A program made the position numbers and the translations under genes. The notes under the pieces were generated by a model. It was given only the letters and a program-made list of their open reading frames with translations. It did no database searches and had not been told where the DNA came from. Positions 1 through 10,703 of a DNA stretch of 64,000 bases are shown piece after piece. This DNA is from Phycomyces nitens. Its lineage: Eukaryota > Mucoromycota > Mucoromycetes > Mucorales > Phycomycetaceae. The stretch lies in the NCBI GenBank assembly GCA_022702545.1, contig JAHRBC010000001.1, positions 7,812,001 through 7,876,000 on the forward strand, given 5' to 3'. Numbering within the stretch: position 1 is the first letter of the stretch; every line of letters begins with the position of its first letter.

Positions 1-13
1 CTGTCCAACTTAC

Positions 14-135
14 GTGCTGTAACTGCCTAGTCTGACCTGGTCGGCCTGGATACTGATTGGCGTACCATCAGAGTTGTCGTTGTAGACACAGTAGCCATCT
101 GCGCACCATACAATGGCCCACAAGAAGCACAGGAG
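14..135 (-). other. Possible internal exon of an unidentified gene running off the left edge
   Basis: On the minus strand a 122-nt block is open in one frame and is framed by a good acceptor (TTACAG at 136-141) and a strong donor (GTAAGT at 8-13). The reading contains the stretch ADGYCVYNDNSDGTPIS, which I do not recognise. The rest of the gene would lie left of the window and in the AT-rich stretch to the right. The splice sites are seen directly; that this is an exon is inference, since a chance open block of about 40 codons is possible. Confidence 0.3.
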
Positions 136-591
136 CTGTAACAGGTGATATAATTGCATATTCAAAGGTAAAGAGCAAGCATTATGTCTTTAGAAGAGCT
201 CTTTTTATAAGGGTTCATAAATCAAGTCCATTGTTCTCTAATGCTGATCTCTGCAGCAACGATTTCCATAGTGATTTGATTCATCTTTGTCGACCAAACA
301 GTTTTGCCCCAACAACAATAAAACAAGCACTTATTTCTACAAAAGGCAACGTAACAGGTATCCAACCGTATTCATAATACAAATAACTGCAGGAGAATAA
401 GCTTGTGGCCATTTTTTCATTTGATTTCACCCTACAGATGAATAATATTTGGTCTACACAATCGAGCCTTTTAATAATAATCCAGTCATAAAGAATCTAT
501 TCTCCTAATGACTTTAATTTCTTTACTCTAGAGGCCCCACTGGCGGATGTCTAGTGAAACTCATGTCAATATCATCAGCACAAATAGTATT
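136..591. other. Spacer, nothing recognised
   Basis: AT-rich sequence between the putative left-edge exon and the 3' end of the Sgf11 gene. Short open frames here show no family motif and no consistent splicing. It may hold 5' exons of the left-edge gene. Confidence 0.4.
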
Positions 592-1575
592 CTAATTTAC
601 CAGCGGCAGCTTCTTTCTTTTCCTGTCTGACATTGGGCCATCATATTCATTCGAACTTGCACAATCATCTGATGCATTTGATGGATTAGGTGATGATCCT
701 AGTCTAAGTATTATTATTATTGTTTAATATTAGCAATTTATTATAGCAATTTATTATTTTCATTATTCACCTTCTACTTGCTACCCTGCTCGACTGTCTT
801 CCGGCCAAACCAAGGCACTTTTCTAGATGAGGTGCGTATCTTGTGGAGGCAATCGTATTGTCACAGTTCATACACTTGTAGGACGGCAGATTGTTGACAT
901 TATAGTGGTTTCCAAATATGTCTGTGTTGGGGCGCACGACTAACAAGGACACATCAATTTGGGCTCGGACAATATAATAGAATATAGAATATAGATATAA
1001 TGAATCAATAAGAAATATATAATGACAATTTACCATAGGATCGACACCTTATATATATATATATATATATATTAAGATTATTATTATTGATATAAAGCAA
1101 ATGGTTAATACAAGCAAACTATCAATTGGTTTTTTTTTACTTTGTCTGGCACAGTTGGCAGGTCTCTAGGGCACGTTTTGTATCTCGGTGGACTTTAGAC
1201 AGCACATCATAGATGCATTCGTCTATGAGGTCTCCAAACAGCCCAAACGCCTAGAACAATAAAGATTGATAATGATTCGAGATCAGGTATATTTACCAAG
1301 GTTGCCTTTGTATTTGGGATTTCTTTTGGGGAGTCCTTATCGCCTGCATCCAGCAGCAGTTTTGGAATGCTCTTTTGAAGTGTTGCATGAGTCTGCTGGA
1401 GTTCATCGAGGGTGCGATTGCATTCGGCCAAAAGTCGTCGAAAGAGACTGCTAGGTGATGAACAAGCGTTGTGAGGTGATTGATGCACAACTTACGCATT
1501 GCTTGCCTCGCGTTGTTCTTCAGGGATTGCTGGGCTGGATGTATGGGAGTCTAAGGCGAGTTTTGGTTTCTGCAT
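592..1575 (-). CDS. SGF11: SAGA deubiquitination-module subunit Sgf11 (six exons, one of 14 nt)
   Basis: Sgf11 (ATXN7L3 in animals) is part of the histone H2B deubiquitinase module of SAGA with Ubp8, Sgf73 and Sus1, in the nucleus. The hallmark is the zinc finger at about residues 148-169: YKCMNC, then RYAPHLEKC, followed by SSRVASRR. An upstream helix with LFGDLIDECIYDVL fits the Sus1/Ubp8-binding helix. My model: exons 1575-1496, 1450-1297, 1250-1141, 1047-1034, 963-771 and 703-592, all with GT-AG introns, giving 663 nt and 220 residues. The start ATG at 1575 is followed by a coding stretch to a GTAAGT donor. Exon 4 has only 14 nt; without it exons 3 and 5 cannot be joined in frame. The C-terminus (SDRKRKKLP) is basic, as is usual for fungal Sgf11. 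The last exon ends by reading through a possible GTAAAT donor into TAG, so a further 3' exon cannot be excluded. Confidence 0.85.
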
Positions 1576-1973
1576 TTCTCTAAATGTGTGTGTATATATT
1601 TATATGTATATATATATATATGTATATGTATTGCTGGGCTTGCTTAAAGTCCAAAGATTTATGTGTGTGTGTATGTGTATTCAATTTTGATGGCGTAAAA
1701 ATAATATAAATAAATTATGTGTATGATATAAAACAATTGGGACCCAGCCAAAAAGGGTCGCTAGGAAACAAAATAAAAGTGCTGCAGGACAATACAATAC
1801 AATCAGATCACTAGCAAGATAAGGCGGACTTTGGTGTTAAAAGATTTCAATGCAAAAGGTGGCTTGTGTTCGTGTCGGAATTCAGCATTAGTTTGTTTGT
1901 ATTTATTGGTAGGCCAAAAAGTATTAAAGATGTGTATTAGGAGTATTCCTTCAAAGACTATCAAGCCATGTAT
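1576..1973. other. Spacer between Sgf11 promoter and PRL 3' end
   Basis: Contains a TA/GTATA microsatellite near 1600-1630 and no gene that I can support. It must hold the promoter of the minus-strand Sgf11 gene and the 3' end signals of the minus-strand phosphatase. Confidence 0.4.
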
Positions 1974-2721
1974 TCAATGGATCGTCACTTCTTGCTTCTT
2001 TGTGCCGATTCCAAACTTGAACATCTTTCCAAGAGAACTCTTGAATGAACCCGTCGAGGATTTCGTCTTGTTTAATGTGCGTTTATAGGTGTCCTAAGAT
2101 AATGAATCAATAAACAATACAAAGCATGTATATATATGTATATATATATGTATATATGTATATGTATATATAGATCGAATGGCCTACCAGGTACGCAATC
2201 TGCGGCTTATTAAAGGCTCCCCTGCGGTTCTGTCGCACATAGTCTACGGCATCCAAGGGCTGCATTCCAAGCTCAATTAGCCCAATGGCAACCAGAGCAG
2301 GTGCACGTCCTAGGCCAGCTACACAGTGAACAGCAATAGTAGGAGGAGTGTCGGGGTGTGCTTTAGCCACGCGGTCCTGAGCATCCAGGAGAGATAGCCA
2401 CTCACGGACCACAGTAGGAGGGGGCTAAAGGAGGATGATCAGCTCATGTATTTATAATCATGATCTTACCACACCGCCATCCTTAAAGGGCAAATCATGA
2501 ACTTGGATTCCATGTTCAGCAAGTGTTGAGGCACTGTAGGTCTGTTGACAGCATCGGACAATGTCCGTGACATTGAATCGTTTGAATTCTTCTAGGTAAT
2601 ATGGTAGGGTAGATTCGGTTGGGCAATCGAGGATGAGGAAGCGGAGTGGTGAATCGGGCACTTTGATGAGAGAGAGCATGCGGCCGAGAGGTGAATTGGT
2701 GCGAGTGTAGGTGTTGACCAT
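1974..2721 (-). CDS. PRL-type (PTP4A) protein tyrosine phosphatase
   Basis: The protein belongs to the phosphatase-of-regenerating-liver group of cysteine phosphatases. Exons 2721-2470, 2424-2188 and 2093-1974 join in phase 0 to 609 nt, 202 residues. The signature loop HCVAGLGRA is intact (catalytic Cys about 118, Arg about 124), and the general-acid loop LPFKDGG carries Asp at about 81. RRGAFN and the PPP after the acid loop are also typical of PRLs. The start MVNTYTR was chosen because it begins the conserved N-terminal part; the open frame further upstream is lysine/phenylalanine-rich and non-conserved. Odd: the last exon gives a basic tail ending in KKQEVTIH with no CaaX box, whereas animal PRLs are prenylated at a C-terminal CaaX. 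The last intron is rich in TA repeats. Substrate is unknown. Confidence 0.85.
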
Positions 2722-3334
2722 TGTGATGATGTGTAGGTGAAAGAAGTGATGTTTGAAAAAGAAAGTATAAAATTTATTTATCCTTCTTCTGAACTGTCTG
2801 CTGGATACTGAGTTGTAGCAAAAGAGACACTGTTGCCGAGACGAATTACTTGTGGGAACAGGAAGGAGACGTTTAGAGAGTTCGAAAAAGGGTGCATAAG
2901 TTGGAAGAGGAGAAAAATGGTTTTGCTTCCAAAATTGAAAGACAAAATTATTATTTTTTTTTCGGTTCCTCGGCACCCAAAGTTGGGACATCCGCGATCA
3001 GAGCTAATCACAGCGCGTGTATTGTTTGGAACACATGCTGTTAATTGCAGGGTTTCAGCCGTGCTGACAAGACAGGGGACTAAAGAGATATTAAATCCAA
3101 TTCACTGCTCATTATACACTCTTGATACATTCAAGAATCTCCTTTTTCTTCTTCTTCTTTTTTTTTAAACAGCTTGTCTTGAAATCGCTCATCTCTCATT
3201 GGAAATCGCAAATGTAGTGTGGTACAGCCAAATATTTCTTGCTCAGACAGACTGGCAGATATGGCCACGTTCCTTACCTGCCTCTTTCTCCAGTATTTCA
3301 TGTGTGAGGCGCAAAAACACAAGTTTTATTTTCC
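2722..3334. other. Spacer, nothing recognised
   Basis: Lies between two minus-strand phosphatase genes. Several short open frames exist on both strands but none shows family motifs or a splice pattern. It probably holds the promoter of the PRL gene and the 3' end of the Siw14-like gene. Confidence 0.4.
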
Positions 3335-4116
3335 TTAGAGCCAGCACGGTTTACTAGTTGGGATCCGCACGAGATCAGTATCAAACAGCTCGATAAACTG
3401 TTCATTCAGCAATCGCACTTTTGGTCCTGCATATCGTCTGTACTCTTCAAAGATAGCAGTCAAGTTCCACCTCTGCAACTTTCTCAAACATCCCACAATT
3501 GTTCCTTTTCACATCATCATAAATAAATAATAGTATTTTTATATATATATTCTTTTTTTATTTTTTATAATTATGCCTCTTGAGCCCCCCCCCTTATATA
3601 TATATATATTTATCTTTACCTGTTCTGTGTCGTCCAAGATTGCACATAATCATCATGGGGTAGTTTCTAGGATTCAAGATAAGTTCCAAAGCCTGCAAAA
3701 CCGCCTCTTCAGTGATGGGATCCCATGCATTGACAGCCGAGACTACGCCCAGGTGGTGTAACTGGATTTCTTGATCATCAATAAAGTCAAGGCTAAATAA
3801 ATATAAATAAATAAATAAATATAAATAATAAATAATAAATAAATAGAAGAAGAAGAAAACAAGTTTTTATCAATATTTAGCCACCAGTCTACACACTCAC
3901 AATCTCTGGTTGGGTTCTTCAGGAGCGAGCCAGGCAATAGTCTTTAGGCCAAGTTTCTCTAGGAACGGAAAGTTGAGTTCATTGGGCTGTCCAGATCTAT
4001 ACAGATCCTCTTCAATCATTCCATAGTTCTACATCATCAACATTGTCATTATCATCATTGTTTTCATTCTCCAAGAATTGACCTACTACTGGTGGAATAA
4101 AATGTTGGGAGCTCAT
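3335..4116 (-). CDS. Siw14/Oca-like atypical dual-specificity phosphatase
   Basis: Member of the fungal/plant atypical phosphatase family (Siw14, Oca1) whose characterised members remove the beta-phosphate from inositol pyrophosphates. Exons 4116-4087, 4028-3901, 3792-3620 and 3504-3335 give 501 nt, 166 residues. Conserved blocks: [20 protein letters not shown] at the start, [16 protein letters not shown], the CX5R loop CNLGRHRTG (Cys about 103, Arg about 109), GCLRKLQRW and [12 protein letters not shown] near the end. The first intron is about 58 nt and removes an in-frame conflict between [10 protein letters not shown] and NYGM. Odd: the residue before the catalytic Cys is Met where many relatives have His. 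It lies next to the PRL phosphatase on the same strand and shares a short promoter region with Cft1. Confidence 0.82.
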
Positions 4117-4305
4117 AATAATATTGATAAAAATTAAACGTTTTCTCTCTTGAAAAATATTACATACATATATATATACATATTTTTATATATATATAAA
4201 GATATATAAAAGTTGCTCACGTCAAGGTCCGCGCTTTGTGACTGCGGAGCAGCAAAAAAGGCAGCATCAAGACCACACAATGTGCAACTTTACATTCTTT
4301 AATCC
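4117..4305. promoter_or_regulatory. Shared promoter region of the Siw14-like and Cft1 genes
   Basis: Only 189 bp separate the divergent start codons at 4116 (-) and 4306 (+). The interval includes TATATA-rich runs near 4165-4210 and two CAGCAT/CAGCAA boxes. That it drives both genes follows from the geometry; individual elements are not identified. Confidence 0.5.
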
Positions 4306-7300
4306 ATGTCTGTCTACGCGATCTACCAGGAGCTTTTCCCACCGCAGACTGTGGAGCATGCAGAAAGAGCTCATTTAACCTCCCCGGACGCCATTAACCT
4401 CGTAGTCGCAAAGGCTTCCCTGCTCCAGGTCTATGCATTTGTCGAATACACTCCCGAATCTACACTGGATGACGAAGAGGCCGACCAGGACATAAACCAG
4501 AGTGACAGCGACAAGGAAATTGAAAACGAACGGTCTAATAGGGATGAGGAACAAGTAGGTCCAGGGTCTAGTCAGCATGTCACAATCTTTACAGATTTAA
4601 TATGACCATTTTAAACAACAGACCTTGGTGTACCCAAAACTCAAGCTATTAAAAAAGTCGCTCATGGACACCACCAAAGGACGGTTGGAATTGGTGGCCC
4701 AATACAAGCTGAATGGAAGCGTATCTGCAATGGGTGTTGTCAGGACCTCTACTGCACGTGGAAAGGCTGGCTGTGATAGTCTGCTGCTTGGATTTAACGA
4801 TGCAAAGGTAAGTTTTTTGGAGGGTAAAATCAAAATGGCTTCCTAAAGCATGAGATTTAGATGTCATTGCTCGAATGGTCTCCCGAGACCCACTCGATTG
4901 TGACGGTATCGATCCATTATTATGAAAGAGACGAAATGAAGGTAATTTCAAGCATATTTGTAATTGACCAACAAGCCAATTTAATGATGATCTCTGTTGC
5001 CTATAGAAAGAATTCTTGACAAACCCTTATCCACCTGCAATTCATGTAGACCCTCAGCAGAGATGCGCCCTGTTGAATTTTTATGACAACAAACTTGCTG
5101 TCTTGCCATTTTGCCAATCTGACAACCTTGACACATCAGCTTCTAATCCTGGAGACCAAGAAGATGAAGATCATGCCCAGTGAGTGGGGCATTAGAGGGG
5201 TTTTGGAAAGGGAGTATTAACGTCTTTATCTGTGTAGAAAGTGGCCCTATTCACCTAGTTTTGTAATAGAGCTGGAAAAGATTGATCCTCGGATCAGAAA
5301 CGTTATTGACATGACATTCCTCTCGGGATACTATGAACCCACACTCGCCATACTTTTCCAGCCTGAGCAGACCTGGACAGGGTAAGTTGGATATATATAT
5401 ATATATATATTTAGGGGACAGTTTGTTAATAGCTAATAAAACTATAGACGGCTGGCTACCACAAAAGACACTGTCTCGATTGTAGTCATCTCACTTGATT
5501 TGTCTGCCAAAGCATATCCCATCATCTATTCCCTCGACAATCTACCTTATGATTGTCGTAGTCTGGTAGCAATGCCAAAACCTGTAGATGGTCTCCTTGT
5601 CATTGCCTCCAACGCACTCCTCCATGTCTCCCAGGGATCTCCTGGTGTGGGTGTGGCAGTAAATGGATACACCGAAAAGGTCACTGAATTCCCTGGGATG
5701 ATTTATGAGGATGGATTGATTGAGCAGGGATTGATGCTGGATGGAGCAAAGGCACTTTCGATGGGTGGCAACAAGTGTCTCTTGTTTCTGCAAAACGGAG
5801 ACTGGGTGGGTGTTCAGATGAAGATGGATGGTAACAAGGTCGTTGGCATGTCCATGGCCACCATCCACCATCCACCAATTCTGGGTCCTCAGGGCACAGG
5901 AAATGCCCATTCGCCCGTTGCCTGTATTCCTACCTGTATTTCGAGCATAAAGGACGGCGAGTTCTTTTTTCTCGGCAGCCGAGTAGGAGACTCCCTTTTG
6001 ATCAAATGGAAGAATGGCAGCGAGCCAGGATCCAAGCCAATCTCACCAGGTAAATTAGACAATCATGGATCATAGGATTGTGCCTGGACATTACTTACCC
6101 TACTCCATTCTAGAGATAGACTGGACATTCCGTGTGTGCGATTCACTCCTCAACACAGGCCCAATTGTTGACATGACTGTAGGCGACATGGAAAGCAAAG
6201 ATGTAAGACGACATGTCAAGGGACACTGAGTGGTACTATTCCGTGATTGATTTTTACTGATCAATAATACCATGCGTTTGATGATAAAGGCAACAACTGA
6301 CTTGGCCGAAAAGTCTGTTGAATTTCCTGACCTCGAACTTGTGAGCTGTTCAGGCTATGGAAAGAATGGCGCACTATGTGTATTCCAAGTAGGTCCAAGT
6401 GGTTTTTTATTGGGATTTATAAAAGGATTGTATAAAAGAGTATACTGAACCATGTATGCCGATTAGCGCCATGTTCGACCCGAGACTACCTTTTCCTTTA
6501 CCCAGTCAGATTGTCAGGCCGTCTGGTCAATAAAGTGTCGTAAAGAGCACTTTTTCGAGGGTGTTCAAGTAGGAGGAATTCAGCACACACAGACAGGCTT
6601 GGCACCCGACGAAGGCACTGGTCACTGGGGAACTGTCACTTCTGATGACGGTTTTAAAGACGCATTTGATAAATTCCTGTTTATCAGCAAGTCTGAAAGC
6701 ACACTTGTAAGCCCATTGTGATGATTTTAATGAACAATGTTATTAAATATATATTGGGCTATCATAGGTCTTGGCAGCAGGAGATGAACTGTGCGAGCTT
6801 GAAAGCAGTGACTTTCACACAACTGGACCAACAATTGCTGTCAGCACTCTATTCGATCATACACGCATTGTACAGGTCCACACTCATGGCGTTATGCTCC
6901 TTTCTCCAGGTTATTAAACGGGATCCTAAATAGTTTAATTAAGGGTTATTTGCTTATCATTGTGTATTTCATTAGACGGCAAACTCGTGCAAACAGTGCC
7001 CGTAAAAGAATCAAAGATCATAGACGCAAGCATTCACGACCCCTACATTCTCCTCACACTCGAGAACCAGACCATATTAGCATTGAAAGGTGATGCAGAA
7101 TCAAAAGACATCATTTATGTCCAAGTACCTGCATCAATTACGGTAATATTGCCAATTTAAAAACATTACAAACCGATCATTAACTTGCATATAGAACAAG
7201 GACGTGTTGGTAGCCAGCGTATTTGCAGACACATCAGGAATATTTGCGTCTGTATCAGAAAAGCTTGCCACCGTGGCCAAGAAGCCCCGGAATTCTGGAC

Positions 7301-9991
7301 ACGAGAAAAAGAGAAAGGCTTCAGAGGCCTTTGTAGCCAACCCAGCCAAGAAGACCAATGTTCCACCAGCCCCAGCTCCAGTCGAGTTTGATGAAATAGA
7401 CATGGATCTCTATGGCGACCAAAGCGAAGAAAAGGCCGTGAATGCAGTGACCACCGAAGACGAGGTCATGGCAGAGGCCTCGGTTCGCATTGAAGAGGAA
7501 GAAGAGCAGGTTGATGATGATGAGGCTATGCTATACGGAGAGAGTGAGCCCATAAACAACTACCCTGGAATCTTTAATGAAGAGGTCGATGAGGTGAATG
7601 TGAGTGTCAAGGGTGGACTGACCCAGATAAAGATGATCAGTTTCTGGTGCTTGATCTACACAGTCGATGGCACCCTGCAGCTCCACAGCCTGCCTGATTT
7701 CAAAGAATACTTTGTCTTTCCACACTTTGACGTCCTTCCGAGTCTGATAACCGACTGTCCGTCTCACGAGCAAGAGCAGGTTGCAGCACATGTGCCTGCT
7801 CATCAAGAGACAGGATCTTTATCGATAAAAGAGCTTATTATTACTCATATTGGCAAGGAACGGAAGGATCCTCATTTGGTGGTAAGTCAGGATATCTACA
7901 TTTTAAGGAATATTTAGGGAAAATGGCAGTGTAATGTATACAACAAGGTCACTTTATTAATTGGTCTAATACAGGCTCGTACATCGACAAACGACATAAT
8001 AATCTACAAAGCCTTTTCATTTGTACCCGGACTCGACGCCCAGTCTGAAAACACGGCACCATCAAGTGAGGCCGGTGATAGGCTTGCTCTACGATTTTCT
8101 CGGGTACACCATGAGTATGTTTCACGTCACACCACGGATGAGGAGTCTGAGGAAAAGAAGGATGAGGACATGGAGGATCCATTTGATAGTGCCCTAAAGG
8201 AACCCCAGGTTAAGCCACGTCGCCAACGCCTGTTGATTCCTTTTAACGATGTGGCCGGATATGCCGGTGTATTTGTGGCCGGCCCACAGCCTGCTTGGCT
8301 GATGTGTTCCTGTAAAAGTTTTGTGCGAGTACACCCCATGAAGGCTGACCAGGCCGTCATTGGATTTACACAATTCCACAATGTGAACCTGAAGCATGGC
8401 TTTATCTCGATTGACGCAGAGGTAAATCGGTACTGTGTGATTTGGTTTGTTCAGCATATTCACCCCCCTTTTTTATATCTAGTCAACAGTCAGATTATGT
8501 GGACTTCCTGTAGATAACGCTACATATGACATGGACTGGGTGATGCAAAGGATCCCATTGGGACAGACTGCCCACAAGATTCAGTATGATCCTACCATGC
8601 GTGTCTATGCCGTCCTTGTCTCAACCCCACAGGCCGTCCGTCTAAGAAATGAGGAAGGGGCACCGGTCGATGGCAAGGAAGAAGAGGGCCGAGAGCCAGG
8701 AGAGTTTCTGCCTCTGGTCGATCGCTTCTCGCTTCTCATGGTGTCACCTGTAACATGGGAAACTGTGGATAGAATCGAGTTTGAGGAATATGAGCAAGGC
8801 TTCTCGTTGCAATGTGTCGCCCTAGAGTCCAAGCAGACCAGCACAGGACGAAAACACTTTATGACAGTTGGTACCGGATTCCTACGCGGTGAAGATACTG
8901 CTATGCGCGGATCAGTAAGTAGATCCAAAATAATAATAGTGACATGGCAGCAATGGACTTATTATGGATCTTTAGATATACATATTTGATATCATTGAAG
9001 TCGTACCCGAGCCCAATAATCCTCAGACCAACCATCGCTACAAGCACCTACACACTGAAGATGTCAAGGGTGCCGTGACAGCCATGTGTGATGTGAGCGG
9101 CCACTTGGTGTCATGTATTGGATCCAAAGTGATCATCTGGAGCTTCGAGGACAATGAGAGTCTTGTAGGCGTGGCATTTATCGATGTACAGATATACGTA
9201 ACCAGTCTGTGCTCGATCAAGAACTTTATATTGCTCGGTGATGCACAAAAATCGATATGGTTCCTTGGATTCCAGCTTGAGCCTCCAAAGCTTGTATTGC
9301 TGGGCAAAGACTACCAGGCATTTGAAGTCGCATCCGTGAACTTTATCATTGATGACAAATCTCTCTTTCTCTTGGTGGGAGACACAGACGATAATCTCGA
9401 TATCTACCAGTACGCACCTTTCAGTAAGTCAGAGACGCCAGATCAATTAAGTAGCTGAACCTGTCTCTACAGATCTACAGTCTTTTACAGGCCATAAATT
9501 GATGCGTCGAGGCGATTTCCATGTGGGAGCCCAGGTCAAGACAATGGTACGACTGCCACAGATCGTCCGTACCGAAAAGGGTCTTGAATATAGCCGGAGG
9601 CACTTTTGCCTATGTGGTAAGACCCAACATTATTGGCTTTATATTTCTGGCTTGCTAATATTATGTTGTAGGATCATTTAGTGGCAGCATTTCTGTGGTC
9701 TCCCCCATTCCCGAAAAGACCTTTAAGCGCCTAAACACACTGTATGGCCAGCTTGTGAATGGTATTCAGCACGTAGCAGGCCTAAACCCAAGAGCCTTCC
9801 GATTGATAAAGGGTCCAAAGCAGAGAATGGCCTCCAACCGTACAAAGGCTATCCTAGACGGCGATTTGGTGTTTGAGTTTGCTGGCCTGTCAATGAACCA
9901 ACAAAAGGAAATGACAAAACAGATAGGAACAACTGTAGCCAAGATTATGGAGGATCTTGTTGACGTTGATAGCAGTATCGACCACTTTTAA
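4306..9991 (+). CDS. CFT1: Cleavage and polyadenylation specificity factor, largest subunit (CPSF160/Cft1)
   Basis: Cft1/CPSF1 is the beta-propeller scaffold of the nuclear pre-mRNA 3' end processing complex. The start [13 protein letters not shown] with [18 protein letters not shown] matches the family N-terminus. The C-terminus carries the CPSF-A region: [22 protein letters not shown] and a closing [16 protein letters not shown], the last a clear family signature. The gene is broken by many introns of about 50-90 nt (for example donors near 4553, 4808, 5180, 6050 and acceptors near 4622, 4860, 6113). An acidic linker with basic GHEKKRK sits around 7300-7520, where relatives also have a variable insert. 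Full length should be about 1,400 residues, normal for the family. DDB1 and SF3b130 are paralogues, but the N-terminus and the linker favour Cft1. Individual exon borders in the middle were not all resolved. Confidence 0.9.
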
Positions 9992-10258
9992 ATACACCTT
10001 TAAGCAATATATATATATATATATTTATATAAAAAGTACAAAATAAAAAAAATATAAAAAATATATACATGAATATATATATATAAAGACCGCCATTTTC
10101 ATATAATAGAGATCCAAAGAGCAGAGAAATAAAAGAGGGGGGAACCACTTGCGGGCTCAGGGTTCGGACAAACCGATGGCCGACCGAGCTTGGTAAAACG
10201 AAAGCCCGCGCATCCATGATGCTCTCTCCTTTCCAATCATCCATCAGTCTTAATAACA
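9992..10258 (+). promoter_or_regulatory. Cft1 3' flank and eS28 promoter/5' UTR
   Basis: Starts with TA-rich repeats (10006-10085) downstream of the Cft1 stop and changes to higher-GC sequence from about 10140. The GC-richer part with pyrimidine-rich TCTCTCCTTTCC before the eS28 start fits a ribosomal protein gene promoter and 5' UTR, though no defined element was matched. Confidence 0.35.
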
Positions 10259-10565
10259 ATGGTGAGTTGAATGATACGTTCATCGGATGGATTGGCAATC
10301 CTGCCTGTCGATAGAGAGGGAGTTTATAGTCCATAGAGACTGATACAATCGACCCATCTAGGAATCCTCCAAGACCCCCGTTAAGCTCGCCAAGGTCATC
10401 AAGGTTCTCGGCCGCACTGGTTCCCGTGGTGGTGTCACTCAGGTCCGTGTCGAATTCATGGACGATACCAACCGCAGCATCATCCGTAACGTCAAGGGTC
10501 CCGTTCGTGAGAACGACATCCTCTGTCTCTTGGAGTCCGAGCGTGAGGCCCGCCGTCTCCGCTAA
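10259..10565 (+). CDS. RPS28: 40S ribosomal protein eS28 (RPS28), start codon alone in exon 1
   Basis: eS28 is a small cytosolic ribosomal protein of the 40S head. Exon 2 (10362-10565) encodes [20 protein letters not shown], then TQVRVEF and ends in SEREARRLR, matching the family from end to end. The first exon contributes only the ATG at 10259-10261, directly followed by a GTGAGT donor; the intron runs to CTAG at 10361 and exon 2 starts with GAA. The joined coding sequence is 207 nt, 68 residues, the usual length. The gene is easily missed because no long open frame with a start codon covers it. Codon use is C/G-ending, unlike its neighbours, as expected for a highly expressed gene. It converges on Mri1, with 138 bp between stop codons. 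Confidence 0.93.
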
Positions 10566-10703
10566 AAAAAAACCACAGCAATCAATTGCGATCCTGGTTT
10601 TATCAAGGATGCTTTTTGTTCGACACAATTTGATTTAATAAACGGCACTTTGTACGATAATTGTTTATTGATTTGGATTAAGGATTAGCTTTTTTGAATT
10701 AGT

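Noticed and set aside
2833..3322. Short overlapping frames on both strands (60-110 codons)
   Set aside because: No motif, no splice continuation, low-complexity translations such as KKKEEEEK.
9945..10628. 227-residue minus-strand frame across the eS28 gene
   Set aside because: It is antisense to the clearly conserved eS28 coding exon and otherwise reads microsatellite sequence.
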